In this document: positions 43,929 through 53,615 of the stretch, in pieces | Layout of the letters: each line of letters begins with the position of its first letter | Position numbering within the stretch: position 1 is the stretch's first letter | DNA from: Rhizobiaceae bacterium | GTDB taxonomy: Bacteria; Pseudomonadota; Alphaproteobacteria; Rhizobiales; Rhizobiaceae | DNA: 64,000 bases | Reading direction: 5' to 3' | NCBI GenBank assembly: GCA_029212415.1 | Contig: JARGOF010000005.1 | Coordinates: 143,715 to 207,714 of the forward strand | Position numbers and translations under genes: made by a program | The notes under the pieces: model-generated | Databases searched by the model: none | What the model was told of the DNA's origin: nothing | What the model saw: only the letters and a program-made list of their open reading frames with translations

Positions 43929-45203
43929 ATGACTCATTTTAACAGACGCCAGTTCGGATTTTTGCTCGCCAGTGGCGCTGCAACTCTGGCTTTGCCAACC
44001 TATTTGCGGGCCCAGGCAAAACCCAAAGTGGTTGTTATCGGCGGTGGTGCCGGGGGCGCCACGGCAGCGCGTTATATCGCCAAGGATTCCAAGGGTGACA
44101 TCGACGTCACGTTGATTGACGCGTCGGAAATGTTTACGACCTGTTTTTTCTCCAATCTCTATCTGGGTGGCTACCGCGACTTCGCATCGATCACCCATGG
44201 GTATGACCGGCTGGAATCAAATTACGGTATCAAGAAAATTACCGATTATGCGACAGCGGTCGATCGTGCGGCAAAAACCGTCACATTGGCTGATGGATCA
44301 ACCGTGCCCTATGATCGCCTCGTTGTCTCGCCTGGCATCGACCTGATCTATGATTCGGTGGAAGGCTATTCCGAGGAAGCTGCGCAAATCGCTCCGCATG
44401 CCTGGAAGGCGGGACCGCAAACGCAGCTACTCAAGGCCAAGCTCGACGCGGTCAAGGATGGCGAGCAGATTGTCATGGTCACGCCGCCAAATCCCTTTCG
44501 CTGCCCGCCAGGACCCTATGAGCGGGCGTCCATGATGGCGCATCTGCTGAAGTCCAGGGGATTTGCAAACAGCAAGGTCATTATCATCGACCCGAAGGAG
44601 AAATTCTCGAAACAGGGTCTGTTTGAGGAGGGCTGGCAGAAATACTATCCCGGCATGATCGAGTGGTATGGACCGGATGTCCATGGTGGCATCAAGAGTG
44701 TTGATGCGGCGGCCGGAAGCGTCGAAACCGATCTTGATACATTCAAGGGCGTATTGCTCAATGTCATCCCCAAACAAAAAGCCGGGGTCATTGCGGCGCA
44801 GGCCGGTCTTACCAATGAAACCGGCTTCTGCCCGATCGATGCATCAACGATGCGCTCGGAAAACGACGAAAACATCTTTGTCATTGGCGATGCCTGCATC
44901 GCCGGCGCCATGCCGAAGTCGGGCTTTTCGGCAAACAGTCAGGCGAAGGTGGCAGCCATGACGATACGCAGTGAACTGACCGGATCCAAGGCATTTCCGG
45001 CAAAATATTCGAACACCTGCTGGAGCCTGATTGAAACCGATGATGGTGTGAAGGTTGGTGCGCAATATGCACCGAAGGATGGAATGATCGCCTCCACCAG
45101 CACCTTTATCAGCCAGACGGGCGAGGATGCAGCCGTCCGCAAGGCAACCTTTGAGGAATCGGAAGGCTGGTACAAGGGCATGACCGCCGACATGTTTGGG
45201 TAG
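43929..45203 (+). CDS. fccB: Flavocytochrome c sulfide dehydrogenase, flavoprotein subunit
   Basis: 424 aa. Tat-type signal (NRRQFGFLLASG..LRAQA), then a Rossmann FAD motif VVVIGGGAGGATAA. Cys72 in MFTTCFFSNLYLGGYRD matches the cysteine that binds FAD covalently in the Allochromatium enzyme; Cys192 (RCPPGPYERA) and Cys364 (NTCWS) fit its redox disulfide. C-terminal FCSD domain with NIFVIGDACIAGAMPKSGFSAN. Oxidises sulfide to sulfur-chain products with electrons passed to FccA. Located alone with fccA; no sox or sqr genes in the window. A 9-bp stem terminator follows. Confidence 0.9.
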   Translation: MTHFNRRQFGFLLASGAATLALPTYLRAQAKPKVVVIGGGAGGATAARYIAKDSKGDIDVTLIDASEMFTTCFFSNLYLGGYRDFASITHGYDRLESNYGIKKITDYATAVDRAAKTVTLADGSTVPYDRLVVSPGIDLIYDSVEGYSEEAAQIAPHAWKAGPQTQLLKAKLDAVKDGEQIVMVTPPNPFRCPPGPYERASMMAHLLKSRGFANSKVIIIDPKEKFSKQGLFEEGWQKYYPGMIEWYGPDVHGGIKSVDAAAGSVETDLDTFKGVLLNVIPKQKAGVIAAQAGLTNETGFCPIDASTMRSENDENIFVIGDACIAGAMPKSGFSANSQAKVAAMTIRSELTGSKAFPAKYSNTCWSLIETDDGVKVGAQYAPKDGMIASTSTFISQTGEDAAVRKATFEESEGWYKGMTADMFG

Positions 45204-45208
45204 AGCGC

Positions 45209-45245
45209 ATCACCGAAAATCTGCATTCAAAGGTGATCAGATTTT
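45209..45245 (+). repeat. Interleaved inverted repeats after fccB
   Basis: ATCACC (45209-45214) pairs with GGTGAT (45232-45237), and AAAATCTG (45216-45223) pairs with CAGATTTT (45238-45245). The two pairs interleave, so the right half is a shuffled complement of the left half. The sequence AGAGCGCATCACCGAAAA resembles small palindromic intergenic repeats common in rhizobia, from memory and not verified. Confidence 0.6.
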
Positions 45246-45268
45246 GGCACGCGCGCGCAAAAACAAAA

Positions 45269-45295
45269 AGCCGGCCCACTGGGCCGGCTCTTTTT
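45269..45295. terminator. Bidirectional terminator between fccB and secA
   Basis: 9-bp stem AGCCGGCCC / GGGCCGGCT with a 3 nt loop, followed on the plus strand by CTTTTTG and preceded by AAAAA, so it works in both directions for the two convergent genes. Confidence 0.9.
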
Positions 45296-45308
45296 GTTCT
45301 GCGAATTT

Positions 45309-48050
45309 CTAGCTGAATGAACCGTGGCAATGTTTGTATTTTTTGCCGGAACCGCAGGGACAGACTTCATTTCTGCCGACCTTGCCCCAGGTGGACGGAT
45401 CGTTGGGGTCACGGTTTTCTGCCGCAACCACTCTTTGTTGAGCAGGGGCCAAAGCCACATTGCTGCCACCTGAAGGCGGTTCGAATTCATCGTCGCCGGT
45501 TGTCGCGTCGAGGTGATGGGCTTCCATTTCCTCCGGCAGACCGGGCTCGGGTGCATCGGCGGCCTGTCGGACAAGCTCAACGCGCATCAGCTGCGCGGTG
45601 ACCGTTTCCCTGAGGTGAATCAGCAGGCTCTGGAAAAGTTCAAAGGCCTCAGCCTTGTATTCCTGTAACGGATCGCGTTGTGCAAGTCCGCGAAATCCGA
45701 TGACGGATCGCAGGTGGTCAAGATTGACCAGATGTTCACGCCATAGATGATCGAGTGTCTGCAGCACGACCGATTTTTCGACATAGGTCATGACTTCAGG
45801 ACCAAATCGCTCGCTGCGATCAGCGGCCGCCTTCTGGGCAGCAGCAGTGAGCCTTTCGCGAATATCGTCCTCGGCAATGCCTTCTTCTGCGACCCATTCC
45901 TCCACCGGCAGATCGAGGTTGAGAAACTCGGCGATGCCAGCTTTCAGCCCTTCGACATTCCATTGTTCCGCATAGGCCTTTTCGGGGATGTGCGTTGTGA
46001 CAAGCTGATCAACCACGTCCTGACGCATTTCCGCCGTTGTTTCGGAAATGTCCTCCGAATCCATCAGCTCGAGGCGTTGTTCGAAGATGACCTTGCGCTG
46101 GTCATTCATCACATCGTCAAATTTGAGCAGGTTTTTGCGGATATCGAAGTTGCGTGCTTCGACCTTTTTCTGAGCCCGCTCAAGCGCCTTGTTGATCCAC
46201 GGATGGACAATCGCTTCGCCTTCCTTGAGGCCCAGTTTTTTCAACATGCCATCCATCCGGTCCGAACCGAATATGCGCATGAGGTCGTCTTGCAGCGAGA
46301 GGTAGAATTTCGAGCGCCCCGGATCGCCCTGACGTCCCGAGCGGCCGCGCAACTGATTGTCGATGCGTCGGCTCTCGTGTCGTTCTGTTGCCAGAACATA
46401 CAGACCGCCACCAGCCAGGGCCTTGTCCTTGAGGACCTGCACATCGGCGCGGATCTGTTTTTCCTTTTCCGCGCGCTGGCTTTCATCCTCAATATCAGCC
46501 AATTCGCGTTCAATGCGCATATCCACATTGCCGCCGAGCTGAATGTCTGTTCCGCGACCGGCCATATTGGTTGCGATCGTTATTGCGCCAGGCACACCTG
46601 CCTGGGAAACGATAAAGGCTTCCTGCTCGTGATAGCGGGCATTGAGAACCTGATAACCTTCCACGCCGGCGACCCGTAAGCGTTCGGCGAGTTGCTCGGA
46701 TTTCTCAATGGAGGTTGTTCCGACCAGCACGGGCTGGTTGCGCTGGCGGGCCAGCTTGATCTCTTCAACAATAGCGACGAATTTTTCTTCTGCCGTACGA
46801 TAGACTTCATCGTCGTCATCAATGCGCTGGATCGGCAGATTGGTCGGCACTTCAATGACTTCAAGGCCATAAATATTGCCGAATTCCTCGGCTTCGGTCG
46901 ATGCTGTACCGGTCATGCCGGCCAGTTTGGTATACATGCGGAAATAATTCTGGAAGGTGATGGAGGCCAGGGTCTGGTTTTCCGGCTGAATGGTAACCCC
47001 TTCCTTGGCCTCAAGCGCCTGATGCTGGCCTTCTGAATAGCGACGACCCTGCATCATGCGACCGGTAAATTCATCAATAATGACGATCTCGTCATTTTGA
47101 ACAATATAGTCCTTGTCGCGGGCAAAAAGCCGATGCGCCTTCAGGGCATTGTTCACGTGATGGACGATGGAGACGTTTTCGACATCGTAAAGCGATTCGC
47201 CCTTGAGCAGATCGGCCTCTTTCAGCATGTTCTCGAGTTTTTCGGTGCCTTCTTCGGTAAAGGTCGCCGAACGCTGCTTTTCGTCAATCTCGTAGTCGCG
47301 TTCTTCCAGCAAGGGAATGAAGGCATTGATCGTGTTGTAGAGATCCGAGCGGTCGTCAAGCGGGCCCGAAATGATCAGCGGTGTCCGTGCCTCATCAACG
47401 AGAATTGAATCCACTTCATCGACGATCGCATAGTTGTGACCGCGCTGAACCATCTGTCCGCGCTCGTATTTCATATTGTCGCGCAGATAGTCGAAGCCCA
47501 ACTCGTTGTTGGTGGCATAGACAATGTCGCAGGCATAGGCGGCGCGACGCTCGTCATCATCCATCCCGTGAATGATGGTTGCCGTTGTCAGTCCCAGGAA
47601 GCCATAGATCTGCGCCATCCATTCGGCGTCACGTTTGGCCAGATAGTCATTGACCGTCACCACGTGAACACCTTTGCCGGTCAAGGCATTGAGATAGACG
47701 GGCAGGGTCGCCACAAGCGTCTTTCCCTCACCGGTCTTCATTTCGGCAATGGCGTTTTCATGCAGGATCATGCCGCCGATAAGCTGCACGTCAAAGGGTC
47801 GCAACCCGATGACCCTGTGCGCTGCTTCGCGGACTGTGGCAAAGGCCGGGACGAGCAGGTCGTCCAGCTTTGTCCCACTGGCAAGCTGGCTGCGGAACTG
47901 TTCCGTGCGCGCAATCAGCTGCTCGTCGGACAGGCCTTTCATTTCAGCTTCCAGGGCGTTTATTGCCTCAACGCGTGGGCGGTAGGAGCGTATTTGGCGC
48001 TCATTTGAAGAACCAAACAATTTGCGGGCTATTCCGCCGAAGCTGACCAT
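45309..48050 (-). CDS. secA: Preprotein translocase ATPase SecA
   Basis: 913 aa motor that drives Sec-dependent export through SecYEG. Walker [12 protein letters not shown] near residue 105, [58 protein letters not shown] and [10 protein letters not shown] helicase motifs, and the C-terminal zinc domain [13 protein letters not shown] that binds SecB and phospholipids. Promoter region has a 10-bp direct repeat. Usual length. Confidence 0.97.
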   Translation of the reverse strand: MVSFGGIARKLFGSSNERQIRSYRPRVEAINALEAEMKGLSDEQLIARTEQFRSQLASGTKLDDLLVPAFATVREAAHRVIGLRPFDVQLIGGMILHENAIAEMKTGEGKTLVATLPVYLNALTGKGVHVVTVNDYLAKRDAEWMAQIYGFLGLTTATIIHGMDDDERRAAYACDIVYATNNELGFDYLRDNMKYERGQMVQRGHNYAIVDEVDSILVDEARTPLIISGPLDDRSDLYNTINAFIPLLEERDYEIDEKQRSATFTEEGTEKLENMLKEADLLKGESLYDVENVSIVHHVNNALKAHRLFARDKDYIVQNDEIVIIDEFTGRMMQGRRYSEGQHQALEAKEGVTIQPENQTLASITFQNYFRMYTKLAGMTGTASTEAEEFGNIYGLEVIEVPTNLPIQRIDDDDEVYRTAEEKFVAIVEEIKLARQRNQPVLVGTTSIEKSEQLAERLRVAGVEGYQVLNARYHEQEAFIVSQAGVPGAITIATNMAGRGTDIQLGGNVDMRIERELADIEDESQRAEKEKQIRADVQVLKDKALAGGGLYVLATERHESRRIDNQLRGRSGRQGDPGRSKFYLSLQDDLMRIFGSDRMDGMLKKLGLKEGEAIVHPWINKALERAQKKVEARNFDIRKNLLKFDDVMNDQRKVIFEQRLELMDSEDISETTAEMRQDVVDQLVTTHIPEKAYAEQWNVEGLKAGIAEFLNLDLPVEEWVAEEGIAEDDIRERLTAAAQKAAADRSERFGPEVMTYVEKSVVLQTLDHLWREHLVNLDHLRSVIGFRGLAQRDPLQEYKAEAFELFQSLLIHLRETVTAQLMRVELVRQAADAPEPGLPEEMEAHHLDATTGDDEFEPPSGGSNVALAPAQQRVVAAENRDPNDPSTWGKVGRNEVCPCGSGKKYKHCHGSFS

Positions 48051-48364
48051 CTATATGGTCCTTTCATGATGAATGGGCGAGAATCAAAACTACAGAGCGA
48101 GCCGCCTGTGTGGCCCGACAATGCCGTTTTGAAACTGATCCGCCCGAAACTGATCTGGACGTGAGATTGCGTGACAGATAAGAGGGGGTGTGTAGGATGT
48201 CAACGTTGCTGTGGTGGTGCTGGCATTTGCTTGAAGCGATCGGCAGCCTGTTTCTGGCCAATTACGGCCGATTCGGGCTCATTGCGGGTTGTGGCCGGGC
48301 GGAAATCGGCTATTGATGGAACAAAGTGGCATTTGGCCGCATAAACGAAAGAGGTTTGTCGATC
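48051..48364. other. 314 nt divergent region secA / ppiC
   Basis: Holds divergent promoters. Contains the direct repeat at 48131-48155. No small gene or known RNA is seen; a frame at 48200-49156 on the minus strand lies mostly antisense to ppiC and is rejected. Confidence 0.4.
48131..48155. repeat. 10-bp direct repeat upstream of secA
   Basis: GAAACTGATC at 48131-48140 and again at 48146-48155, 15 nt periodicity, lying about 80-105 nt upstream of the secA start (GATCAGTTTC on the secA strand). Could be a regulator or UP-type site. Confidence 0.45.
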
Positions 48365-49243
48365 ATGCAAGTTAATGTGCCACTGCGTGCGGGAATATTG
48401 GCTATGGCCTTTGGTCTGAGTTTTGCGGCGTTTGCCCAGGAACAGACGGATGGTGCACCGGAACAGATCGACAAGATCATTGCAACGATTGGCGACAAGA
48501 CTGTCTACCAGTCGGAGTTGACATTTGCAGAGTCCGATCTTGATCCACAATTCGCGCAATTGCCTCCCGAACAGCGCACAGCTGCCGCTCTTTCGGCCTT
48601 GCTGGATATCAAGCTCATGGCGCAACAGGCCGAAAAGGCAGGACTGGGCAAGGATGAATTGTTCCAGCGGCGCGTGGAATTTCTCAAGGACCGGGCGCTT
48701 CACAATGAATATTTCAAGGCAAAAGTGATCGACAAGATCTCTGATGAAAAAGTAAAGGCCCGTTACGACAGGGAAGTTGCTGCGACCGTACCGGAGCAGG
48801 AAGTTAAAGCCCGTCATATTCTCGTCGATAGTCTGGAACAGGCCAAGGCCATTGTCGAGGAATTGAATGCTGGCGAGGATTTTGTCGAACTTGCCAAGGA
48901 AAAATCGACCGGCCCCAGCGGACCTCAGGGAGGTGACCTGGGTTACTTCACCAAAGGCCGGATGGTTCCGGAATTTGAAGCGGCCGCCTTTGCTCTGGAG
49001 CCGGGTTCCTTTACGACGGAACCGATAAAGACACAATTTGGCTGGCATATCATCAAGGTCGAGGACAAGCGCGATACGCCGCCGCCGCCTTTTGAAAAGG
49101 TCATGGACCAGATTAGCAGAGTGCTGCTGCAGGAAGAATATCTTGCTTTGTTGCAAGAGGCTCGCGCCACCATTGAAGTGGATGTGAAGGACGAGAATCT
49201 GAAAAAGCTTCTGGATTCAGTCAAACCTCAGGGCAACAAATAG
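48365..49243 (+). CDS. Periplasmic peptidyl-prolyl cis-trans isomerase (parvulin/PrsA-SurA type)
   Basis: 292 aa. Signal peptide ([18 protein letters not shown]), N-terminal SurA-like helical part, and a parvulin domain from about residue 145: [58 protein letters not shown] core [16 protein letters not shown], and [22 protein letters not shown]. Folds outer-membrane or exported proteins; its place opposite secA fits an export role. Start at ATG 48365, with AAAGAGG upstream. Confidence 0.88.
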   Translation: MQVNVPLRAGILAMAFGLSFAAFAQEQTDGAPEQIDKIIATIGDKTVYQSELTFAESDLDPQFAQLPPEQRTAAALSALLDIKLMAQQAEKAGLGKDELFQRRVEFLKDRALHNEYFKAKVIDKISDEKVKARYDREVAATVPEQEVKARHILVDSLEQAKAIVEELNAGEDFVELAKEKSTGPSGPQGGDLGYFTKGRMVPEFEAAAFALEPGSFTTEPIKTQFGWHIIKVEDKRDTPPPPFEKVMDQISRVLLQEEYLALLQEARATIEVDVKDENLKKLLDSVKPQGNK

Positions 49244-49313
49244 CACGCGCAAACGGGCTTTCTGTGCATCGAACCGACCGAAGAGATATCGGCAAAACAG
49301 TGTTATCAATATC

Positions 49314-50555
49314 ATGACAAAAACCATATCTCCGTTGGCTCCCACGAGCTTTGCCGAACTACCGGGTCTGGAAGGTGTTCGTATTGCAACGGCTGCTGCC
49401 GGGATCAAACATGCTGATCGAACCGACCTTTTGCTTCTGGTGTTTGACACAGCAGCTGTTGCGGCAGGTGTCTTCACCCAGTCCCTTTGTCCCTCAGCCC
49501 CGGTTGACTTTTGCCGGGCCAATCTGGCCGGCGGCAAGGCACGGGCATTGGTGGTCAATTCCGGCAATGCCAATGCTTTTACCGGCAAGAAGGGCAGCGA
49601 TGCTGCCCGTCTGACTGCCGAGATGGCCGCGCAGGCAGCAAATTGCGATATAGGCGAGGTTTTTCTGGCCTCTACCGGTGTGATCGGTGAGCCGTTGAAT
49701 GCCAGCAAGTTTGCCGGTGCATTGGCCGGTATGGCCAAAGAAGCCGAACAGGGCCGCTGGATGGAAGCCGCCCGGGCGATCATGACCACCGACACCTATC
49801 CCAAGGTTGCAACCCGCGCTGTCGATATCGCCGGGACCGAAGTGCGCATCAATGGTATTGCCAAGGGTGCAGGCATGATCGCGCCGGATATGGCAACCAT
49901 GCTGTCGTTCATTGTGACAGACGCTGATATCAGCCGTGATGTGCTGCAGGCGCTGCTTCATGAAGGCGTGGGAAACAGCTACAATGCCATTACCGTGGAC
50001 AGCGACACCTCGACCTCGGATACATTGATGATGTTTGCCACGGGCACTGCGGCAAAGCGCGGTGCGCCGACGATAAACGATCAGGCCGATGAGCGTATTG
50101 GCGCATTCAAGACAGCGCTGTTTGACCTGATGAAAGACCTGGCCCATCAGATCGTTCGTGATGGTGAGGGCGCGCGCAAAATGGTGGAAATCACCGTGAC
50201 CGGTGCCGCCAGCAGCAAGGCCGCAAAGATCATTGCCTTTTCGATCGCCAATTCACCTCTGGTCAAAACAGCCATTGCCGGTGAGGACGCCAATTGGGGC
50301 CGTGTCGTCATGGCTGTTGGCAAGGCGGGTCAGGAAGCCATTCGTGACAAGTTGCAGATCTGGTTCGGCGGCATACGTGTTGCGCTTAACGGTGAAAGAG
50401 ATCCCGATTACAGCGAGGCTGCTGCTGCATTGGTCATGAAAGAGCCCAAGATCGATGTTCTGGTGGATGTTGGTGTGGGCAATGGTAAAGCCACTGTCTG
50501 GACCTGTGATCTGACCAAGGAATATGTGGCGATCAATGGTGATTATCGCAGCTGA
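49314..50555 (+). CDS. argJ: Bifunctional ornithine acetyltransferase / N-acetylglutamate synthase
   Basis: 413 aa self-cleaving enzyme recycling acetyl groups in arginine synthesis. Autoproteolytic site [16 protein letters not shown] with nucleophile Thr (ATML) near residue 195 generating alpha and beta chains; [19 protein letters not shown] near residue 78 and [17 protein letters not shown] are typical. Located downstream of the parvulin gene, 70 nt away. argH is in the same window but in a different unit. Confidence 0.94.
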   Translation: MTKTISPLAPTSFAELPGLEGVRIATAAAGIKHADRTDLLLLVFDTAAVAAGVFTQSLCPSAPVDFCRANLAGGKARALVVNSGNANAFTGKKGSDAARLTAEMAAQAANCDIGEVFLASTGVIGEPLNASKFAGALAGMAKEAEQGRWMEAARAIMTTDTYPKVATRAVDIAGTEVRINGIAKGAGMIAPDMATMLSFIVTDADISRDVLQALLHEGVGNSYNAITVDSDTSTSDTLMMFATGTAAKRGAPTINDQADERIGAFKTALFDLMKDLAHQIVRDGEGARKMVEITVTGAASSKAAKIIAFSIANSPLVKTAIAGEDANWGRVVMAVGKAGQEAIRDKLQIWFGGIRVALNGERDPDYSEAAAALVMKEPKIDVLVDVGVGNGKATVWTCDLTKEYVAINGDYRS

Positions 50556-50637
50556 GGCTGCCGTTTCATGCGCCGTGATGCCGCAATTTTATGTGTCATG
50601 GCGCACTATGTGACCAACTGAAAAACCGGAAAATTTG

Positions 50638-51432
50638 ATGCTGGAACTAGCCCGTGTTCGTCGATTGGAAGCTGTTGGATTCAGGGCATGGCCAGCGGCC
50701 TCCATCCAGTACGATGGCAGCTGGCAAATTCGGCTGACCGCCGGGCATCCGTCCAAAAGACTGAATTCCGTCAACCCGCTGGATCCATCCGACCACCGGG
50801 ACATAGAGCAGCGGGTGGAACGCGCTGCGCAGCGTTTTCGGGCCTATGGGCGGCCTCTGGTGTTCCGGCAATCGCCTTTGGCGCCGCCGCAACTCGATGC
50901 ATTTTTTGATGCCCAGGGATGGCGCCGGTTTGACGAGACGCGGGTCATGATGGCCGATATCAGCCACATGAATCTGGACGATGTTCTCGATCATCTGCCC
51001 ATCAGGGAAATGGGTCGTTATGTGGATGCATCCATCAAGGTGCACAAACGTGACCCTTCGCTCAAGCCCGGATTGACGGAGGTTCTAAGTTCCATTCGCC
51101 CTGCCAGCGGCTTTTTTGTCATTGAAGAGCCCGATATCGGCGCGGTTGCAACGGCCCTTTGTGTTCATGACAATGATATGGCGGGTATTTTTGAGCTTGC
51201 CACCCGCGCCGACAGCCGCAGAAAAGGCCATGGACGCGAGGTTGTCATGACGGCATTGCGGTGGGCCCGCATGAGAGGTGCAGAAAAGGCATGGCTGCAG
51301 GTTGAAACCGATAACCACCCGGCCGTTGGCCTTTACGAAAGCCTCGGTTTCAGCGAGGTCTATCGCTATGACTACCGACAGGCCCCGGATCAATCAAAAG
51401 CCGAGCTCAAACAGGAGTCCACAGATGGGTGA
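50638..51432 (+). CDS. GNAT-family N-acetyltransferase
   Basis: 264 aa. C-terminal GNAT fold: TRADSRRKGHGREVVMTALRWARMRGAEKAWLQVETDNHPAVGLYESLGFSEVYRYDY, with the acetyl-CoA loop R-K-G-H-G-R. The N-terminal half is of unknown function. The 3' end overlaps mutT by 8 nt. ATG 50638 chosen over the adjacent TTG. Substrate unknown; conserved neighbour of argJ-mutT in rhizobia. Confidence 0.8.
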   Translation: MLELARVRRLEAVGFRAWPAASIQYDGSWQIRLTAGHPSKRLNSVNPLDPSDHRDIEQRVERAAQRFRAYGRPLVFRQSPLAPPQLDAFFDAQGWRRFDETRVMMADISHMNLDDVLDHLPIREMGRYVDASIKVHKRDPSLKPGLTEVLSSIRPASGFFVIEEPDIGAVATALCVHDNDMAGIFELATRADSRRKGHGREVVMTALRWARMRGAEKAWLQVETDNHPAVGLYESLGFSEVYRYDYRQAPDQSKAELKQESTDG

Positions 51433-51832
51433 CAAGAAAGTCGTTCTTGTTTCTGCGTGTGCTCTGGTCGATGCAGACCGGCGTATCCTGATCGCACAAC
51501 GCCCTGCAGGCAAGTCGATGGCGGGGCTTTGGGAATTTCCCGGGGGCAAGGTCGAAGCCGGTGAAACGCCCGAAGATGCCATCATACGCGAGTTGCAGGA
51601 GGAACTGGGGATCATCACCCAGATTGCCTGCCTTGCACCGCTGACGTTCGCCAGCCATGCCTATGAGACATTTCACCTGCTGATGCCGCTGTTTATCTGC
51701 CGCAGGTATCAGGGTGTGGCGCAGCCGCTGGAAGGGCAGACCCTGAAATGGGTAGAACCGCGAAAACTTCGCGATTATCCCATGCCGCCGGCCGATGAGC
51801 CGCTGATTCCCTATCTGATCGATCTTGTTTGA
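51425..51832 (+). CDS. mutT: 8-oxo-dGTP diphosphatase (MutT, Nudix)
   Basis: 135 aa. Nudix box GGKVEAGETPEDAIIRELQEELGI intact (GX5EX7REUXEEXGU), from residue 38 or so. Sanitises the nucleotide pool by hydrolysing oxidised dGTP. Start at ATG 51425, AGGAG 8 nt upstream; overlaps the GNAT gene. Good match to family length. Confidence 0.92.
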   Translation: MGDKKVVLVSACALVDADRRILIAQRPAGKSMAGLWEFPGGKVEAGETPEDAIIRELQEELGIITQIACLAPLTFASHAYETFHLLMPLFICRRYQGVAQPLEGQTLKWVEPRKLRDYPMPPADEPLIPYLIDLV

Positions 51833-51906
51833 AACACCGTTAATTAAACATTTAACATAATGGCGGATACTCAGGCCGTAACTGTATTGTGTCCGGAGTT
51901 CCGCCT

Positions 51907-52221
51907 ATGAGCGATGATGATTTTTGGTCCTCTGTATATTCGGGTGACTCCGAGGCGGACAGACCTGCGGGATTTAGCGCCATACGCATCGCATTACTGT
52001 TTGGCACGGCCGTCATTGCGCTGGCTTTCATGCTTCCGCCGATGATCGAATTGACAACCGACGACTGGAAATTGACATCTTCCGATCCGGGTATTGATTA
52101 CATGACCACCGCAACGGTGCGCAAAAACAGACAATACAGGCTGCAACGCAGCGTGCTTCTCAATTCGGTGAATTCCGTTTGCATTATTCACGCCGACGGT
52201 CAGCGTTCCGGCGATTGTTGA
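51907..52221 (+). CDS. Hypothetical single-span membrane protein
   Basis: 104 aa. One membrane helix (AIRIALLFGTAVIALAFMLPP) after an acidic N-terminus, followed by about 55 residues presumably in the periplasm with one Cys near the end (SVCIIHADGQRSGDC has two). Not recognised as a named family; a similar small gene lies between mutT and a pilin in other rhizobia, as far as I recall. ATG 51907 has CCGGAG upstream. A TTAA-rich run (TTAATTAAACATTTAAC, near 51840-51857) lies before it. Confidence 0.6.
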   Translation: MSDDDFWSSVYSGDSEADRPAGFSAIRIALLFGTAVIALAFMLPPMIELTTDDWKLTSSDPGIDYMTTATVRKNRQYRLQRSVLLNSVNSVCIIHADGQRSGDC

Positions 52222-52367
52222 TATTGCCTGGTTTGCAATATATCCAATGCAATCATTGGTGTTATCGGTCTGTTAGAGAATCTTTCATACAATCACACAC
52301 TCTTCCATATGCCTGATGCAGTATAAAATTTCGAATTTCCTTCCTATATTCAAGGTGCGAAGCGGAT

Positions 52368-52544
52368 ATGTTGAAAGCTTTAAGAGCATTGGTAGCATCA
52401 GCAAGCGGCTCGACCGCTATTGAATACGCATTGATCGCGGCATTGATTTCCACTGTCATCATAGGCGGCGCGACTGTCGTTGGCTCCAATGTGGGAACGA
52501 TGTTCGATACAGTCAGCGACGAGGTTGCAGAGGTGGTGAAATAA
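52368..52544 (+). CDS. Orphan Flp/Fap-type IVb pilin
   Basis: 58 aa, MLKALRALVASASG/STAIEYALIAALI with prepilin-peptidase cleavage expected after Gly14 and the conserved Glu5 of the mature chain, then one helix to VVGSNVG. Would be polymerised into a Tad-type adhesive pilus if a tad locus exists elsewhere; none of the cpa/tad genes is nearby. The coding region is short and easily missed. It follows the hypothetical membrane protein by 146 nt. Not proven to be expressed. Confidence 0.88.
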   Translation: MLKALRALVASASGSTAIEYALIAALISTVIIGGATVVGSNVGTMFDTVSDEVAEVVK

Positions 52545-52640
52545 GCTTCACCGCGCAGGCATCAAATGTCCTGACAGCATGGGCAGCCCAGCCGGCTGGT
52601 GCTCTGCGCAATCGCTGCTAGACCTGCTCCAGGCAAACCC

Positions 52641-53534
52641 CTACATTTTCTGTTCCCTGGTGCCTAAAGCCTGTGCAAGACTGACCTTTGCGGAACCCGG
52701 AGCGAGCGGTTTCTGCTGGCTTTCATGGGGTTTCCATCCCGAGAGATAAACCATGCGGAAGCTTGCCCGAATGCGACCATCCGCATCGGCGTAACGCTCG
52801 GCATAAATTTCTGACGCCCGTGCAAAAAACCGGCGGCCGGGTGGTATGCGACTGCGCCCTTCCAGTGGGTTGGCCATGCCCATATGTCTGAGATCCCGCA
52901 TCAGGGCGAACATGTTGTCGTAGCGAACTGTGTAGGTCTCTGCGTCGACCACGGGCAGCGCAAAACCGGCGCGCTGCAGCAGGGCACCGCAATCGCGAAC
53001 ATCGGCAAAGGGCATGACCCGCGGGCTGACACCACCGATCAGCTCTGCCTCGGCACTGAGCAGCGCATCGCGAAGTTCGGATAAAGTACCGCTTCCCGGC
53101 AGGGCTGCGAGGAACAATCCATCGGGGCGCAGGGCGTTCTTGATCTGGAAAAGCAGGCCCGGCAGGTCATTGACCAGATGAAGCGAAAGCGCAGAGACAA
53201 CAAGCGCCAGGCTTTCGTTTGCCACGGGCAATGATTCCATATCGGAGACGATGGAAAGACCATCAGGCAGATCGGGTGTCAAAAGCAGCGGGTGTTGTTC
53301 AAGGCGAAAAACCTGTTGAACCTTGCCGCTGGCCTGCAGCAGATCGGCCATTCTGGCGTTGTGGGTGTGCAGGGTGATGGCCTTGTCGAAACTGCGTTCA
53401 ACGGCGGCAAGCCGTTCCGCAAGCTCGTCGGTTACGATGTTCAGCAGAAAATCGGCATTCGCAGGTGCCTGTGCCAATGCTCTCAGCCGGTGGCGCATCA
53501 CCAGATCGGGATCGAAGAGCCTTTGGATGTCCAT
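52641..53534 (-). CDS. SAM-dependent methyltransferase (BioC/NDUFAF5-like)
   Basis: 297 aa. Methyltransferase_11-like: SDMESLPVANESLALVVSALSLHLVNDLPGLLFQIKNALRPDGLFLAALPGSGTLSEL. The N-terminus MDIQRLFDPDLVMRHRLRAL resembles the mitochondrial NDUFAF5 / bacterial complex I hydroxylase-type group. Motif I is poorly Gly-rich (TLHTHNARM), which is normal for this subgroup. Conserved next to comF in rhizobia, divergent from it; role unproven. Confidence 0.75.
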   Translation of the reverse strand: MDIQRLFDPDLVMRHRLRALAQAPANADFLLNIVTDELAERLAAVERSFDKAITLHTHNARMADLLQASGKVQQVFRLEQHPLLLTPDLPDGLSIVSDMESLPVANESLALVVSALSLHLVNDLPGLLFQIKNALRPDGLFLAALPGSGTLSELRDALLSAEAELIGGVSPRVMPFADVRDCGALLQRAGFALPVVDAETYTVRYDNMFALMRDLRHMGMANPLEGRSRIPPGRRFFARASEIYAERYADADGRIRASFRMVYLSGWKPHESQQKPLAPGSAKVSLAQALGTREQKM

Positions 53535-53615
53535 TGCGGTTGCCTGTCAAAATTGTATGGTTGCTGGATGACCCTCAGTGCCTTCAATTCAGCGGTTTTG
53601 TCAATCGGGAGCACA

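Noticed and set aside
48200-49156. 318-codon minus-strand frame antisense to the parvulin gene
   Set aside because: It is the mirror frame of a well-supported plus-strand gene with GC-rich codons; no motifs.
51840-51857. TTAA repeats resembling a CtrA box before the small membrane protein gene
   Set aside because: The spacing between TTAA and TTAAC is 8 nt, not the 7 nt of the CtrA consensus.
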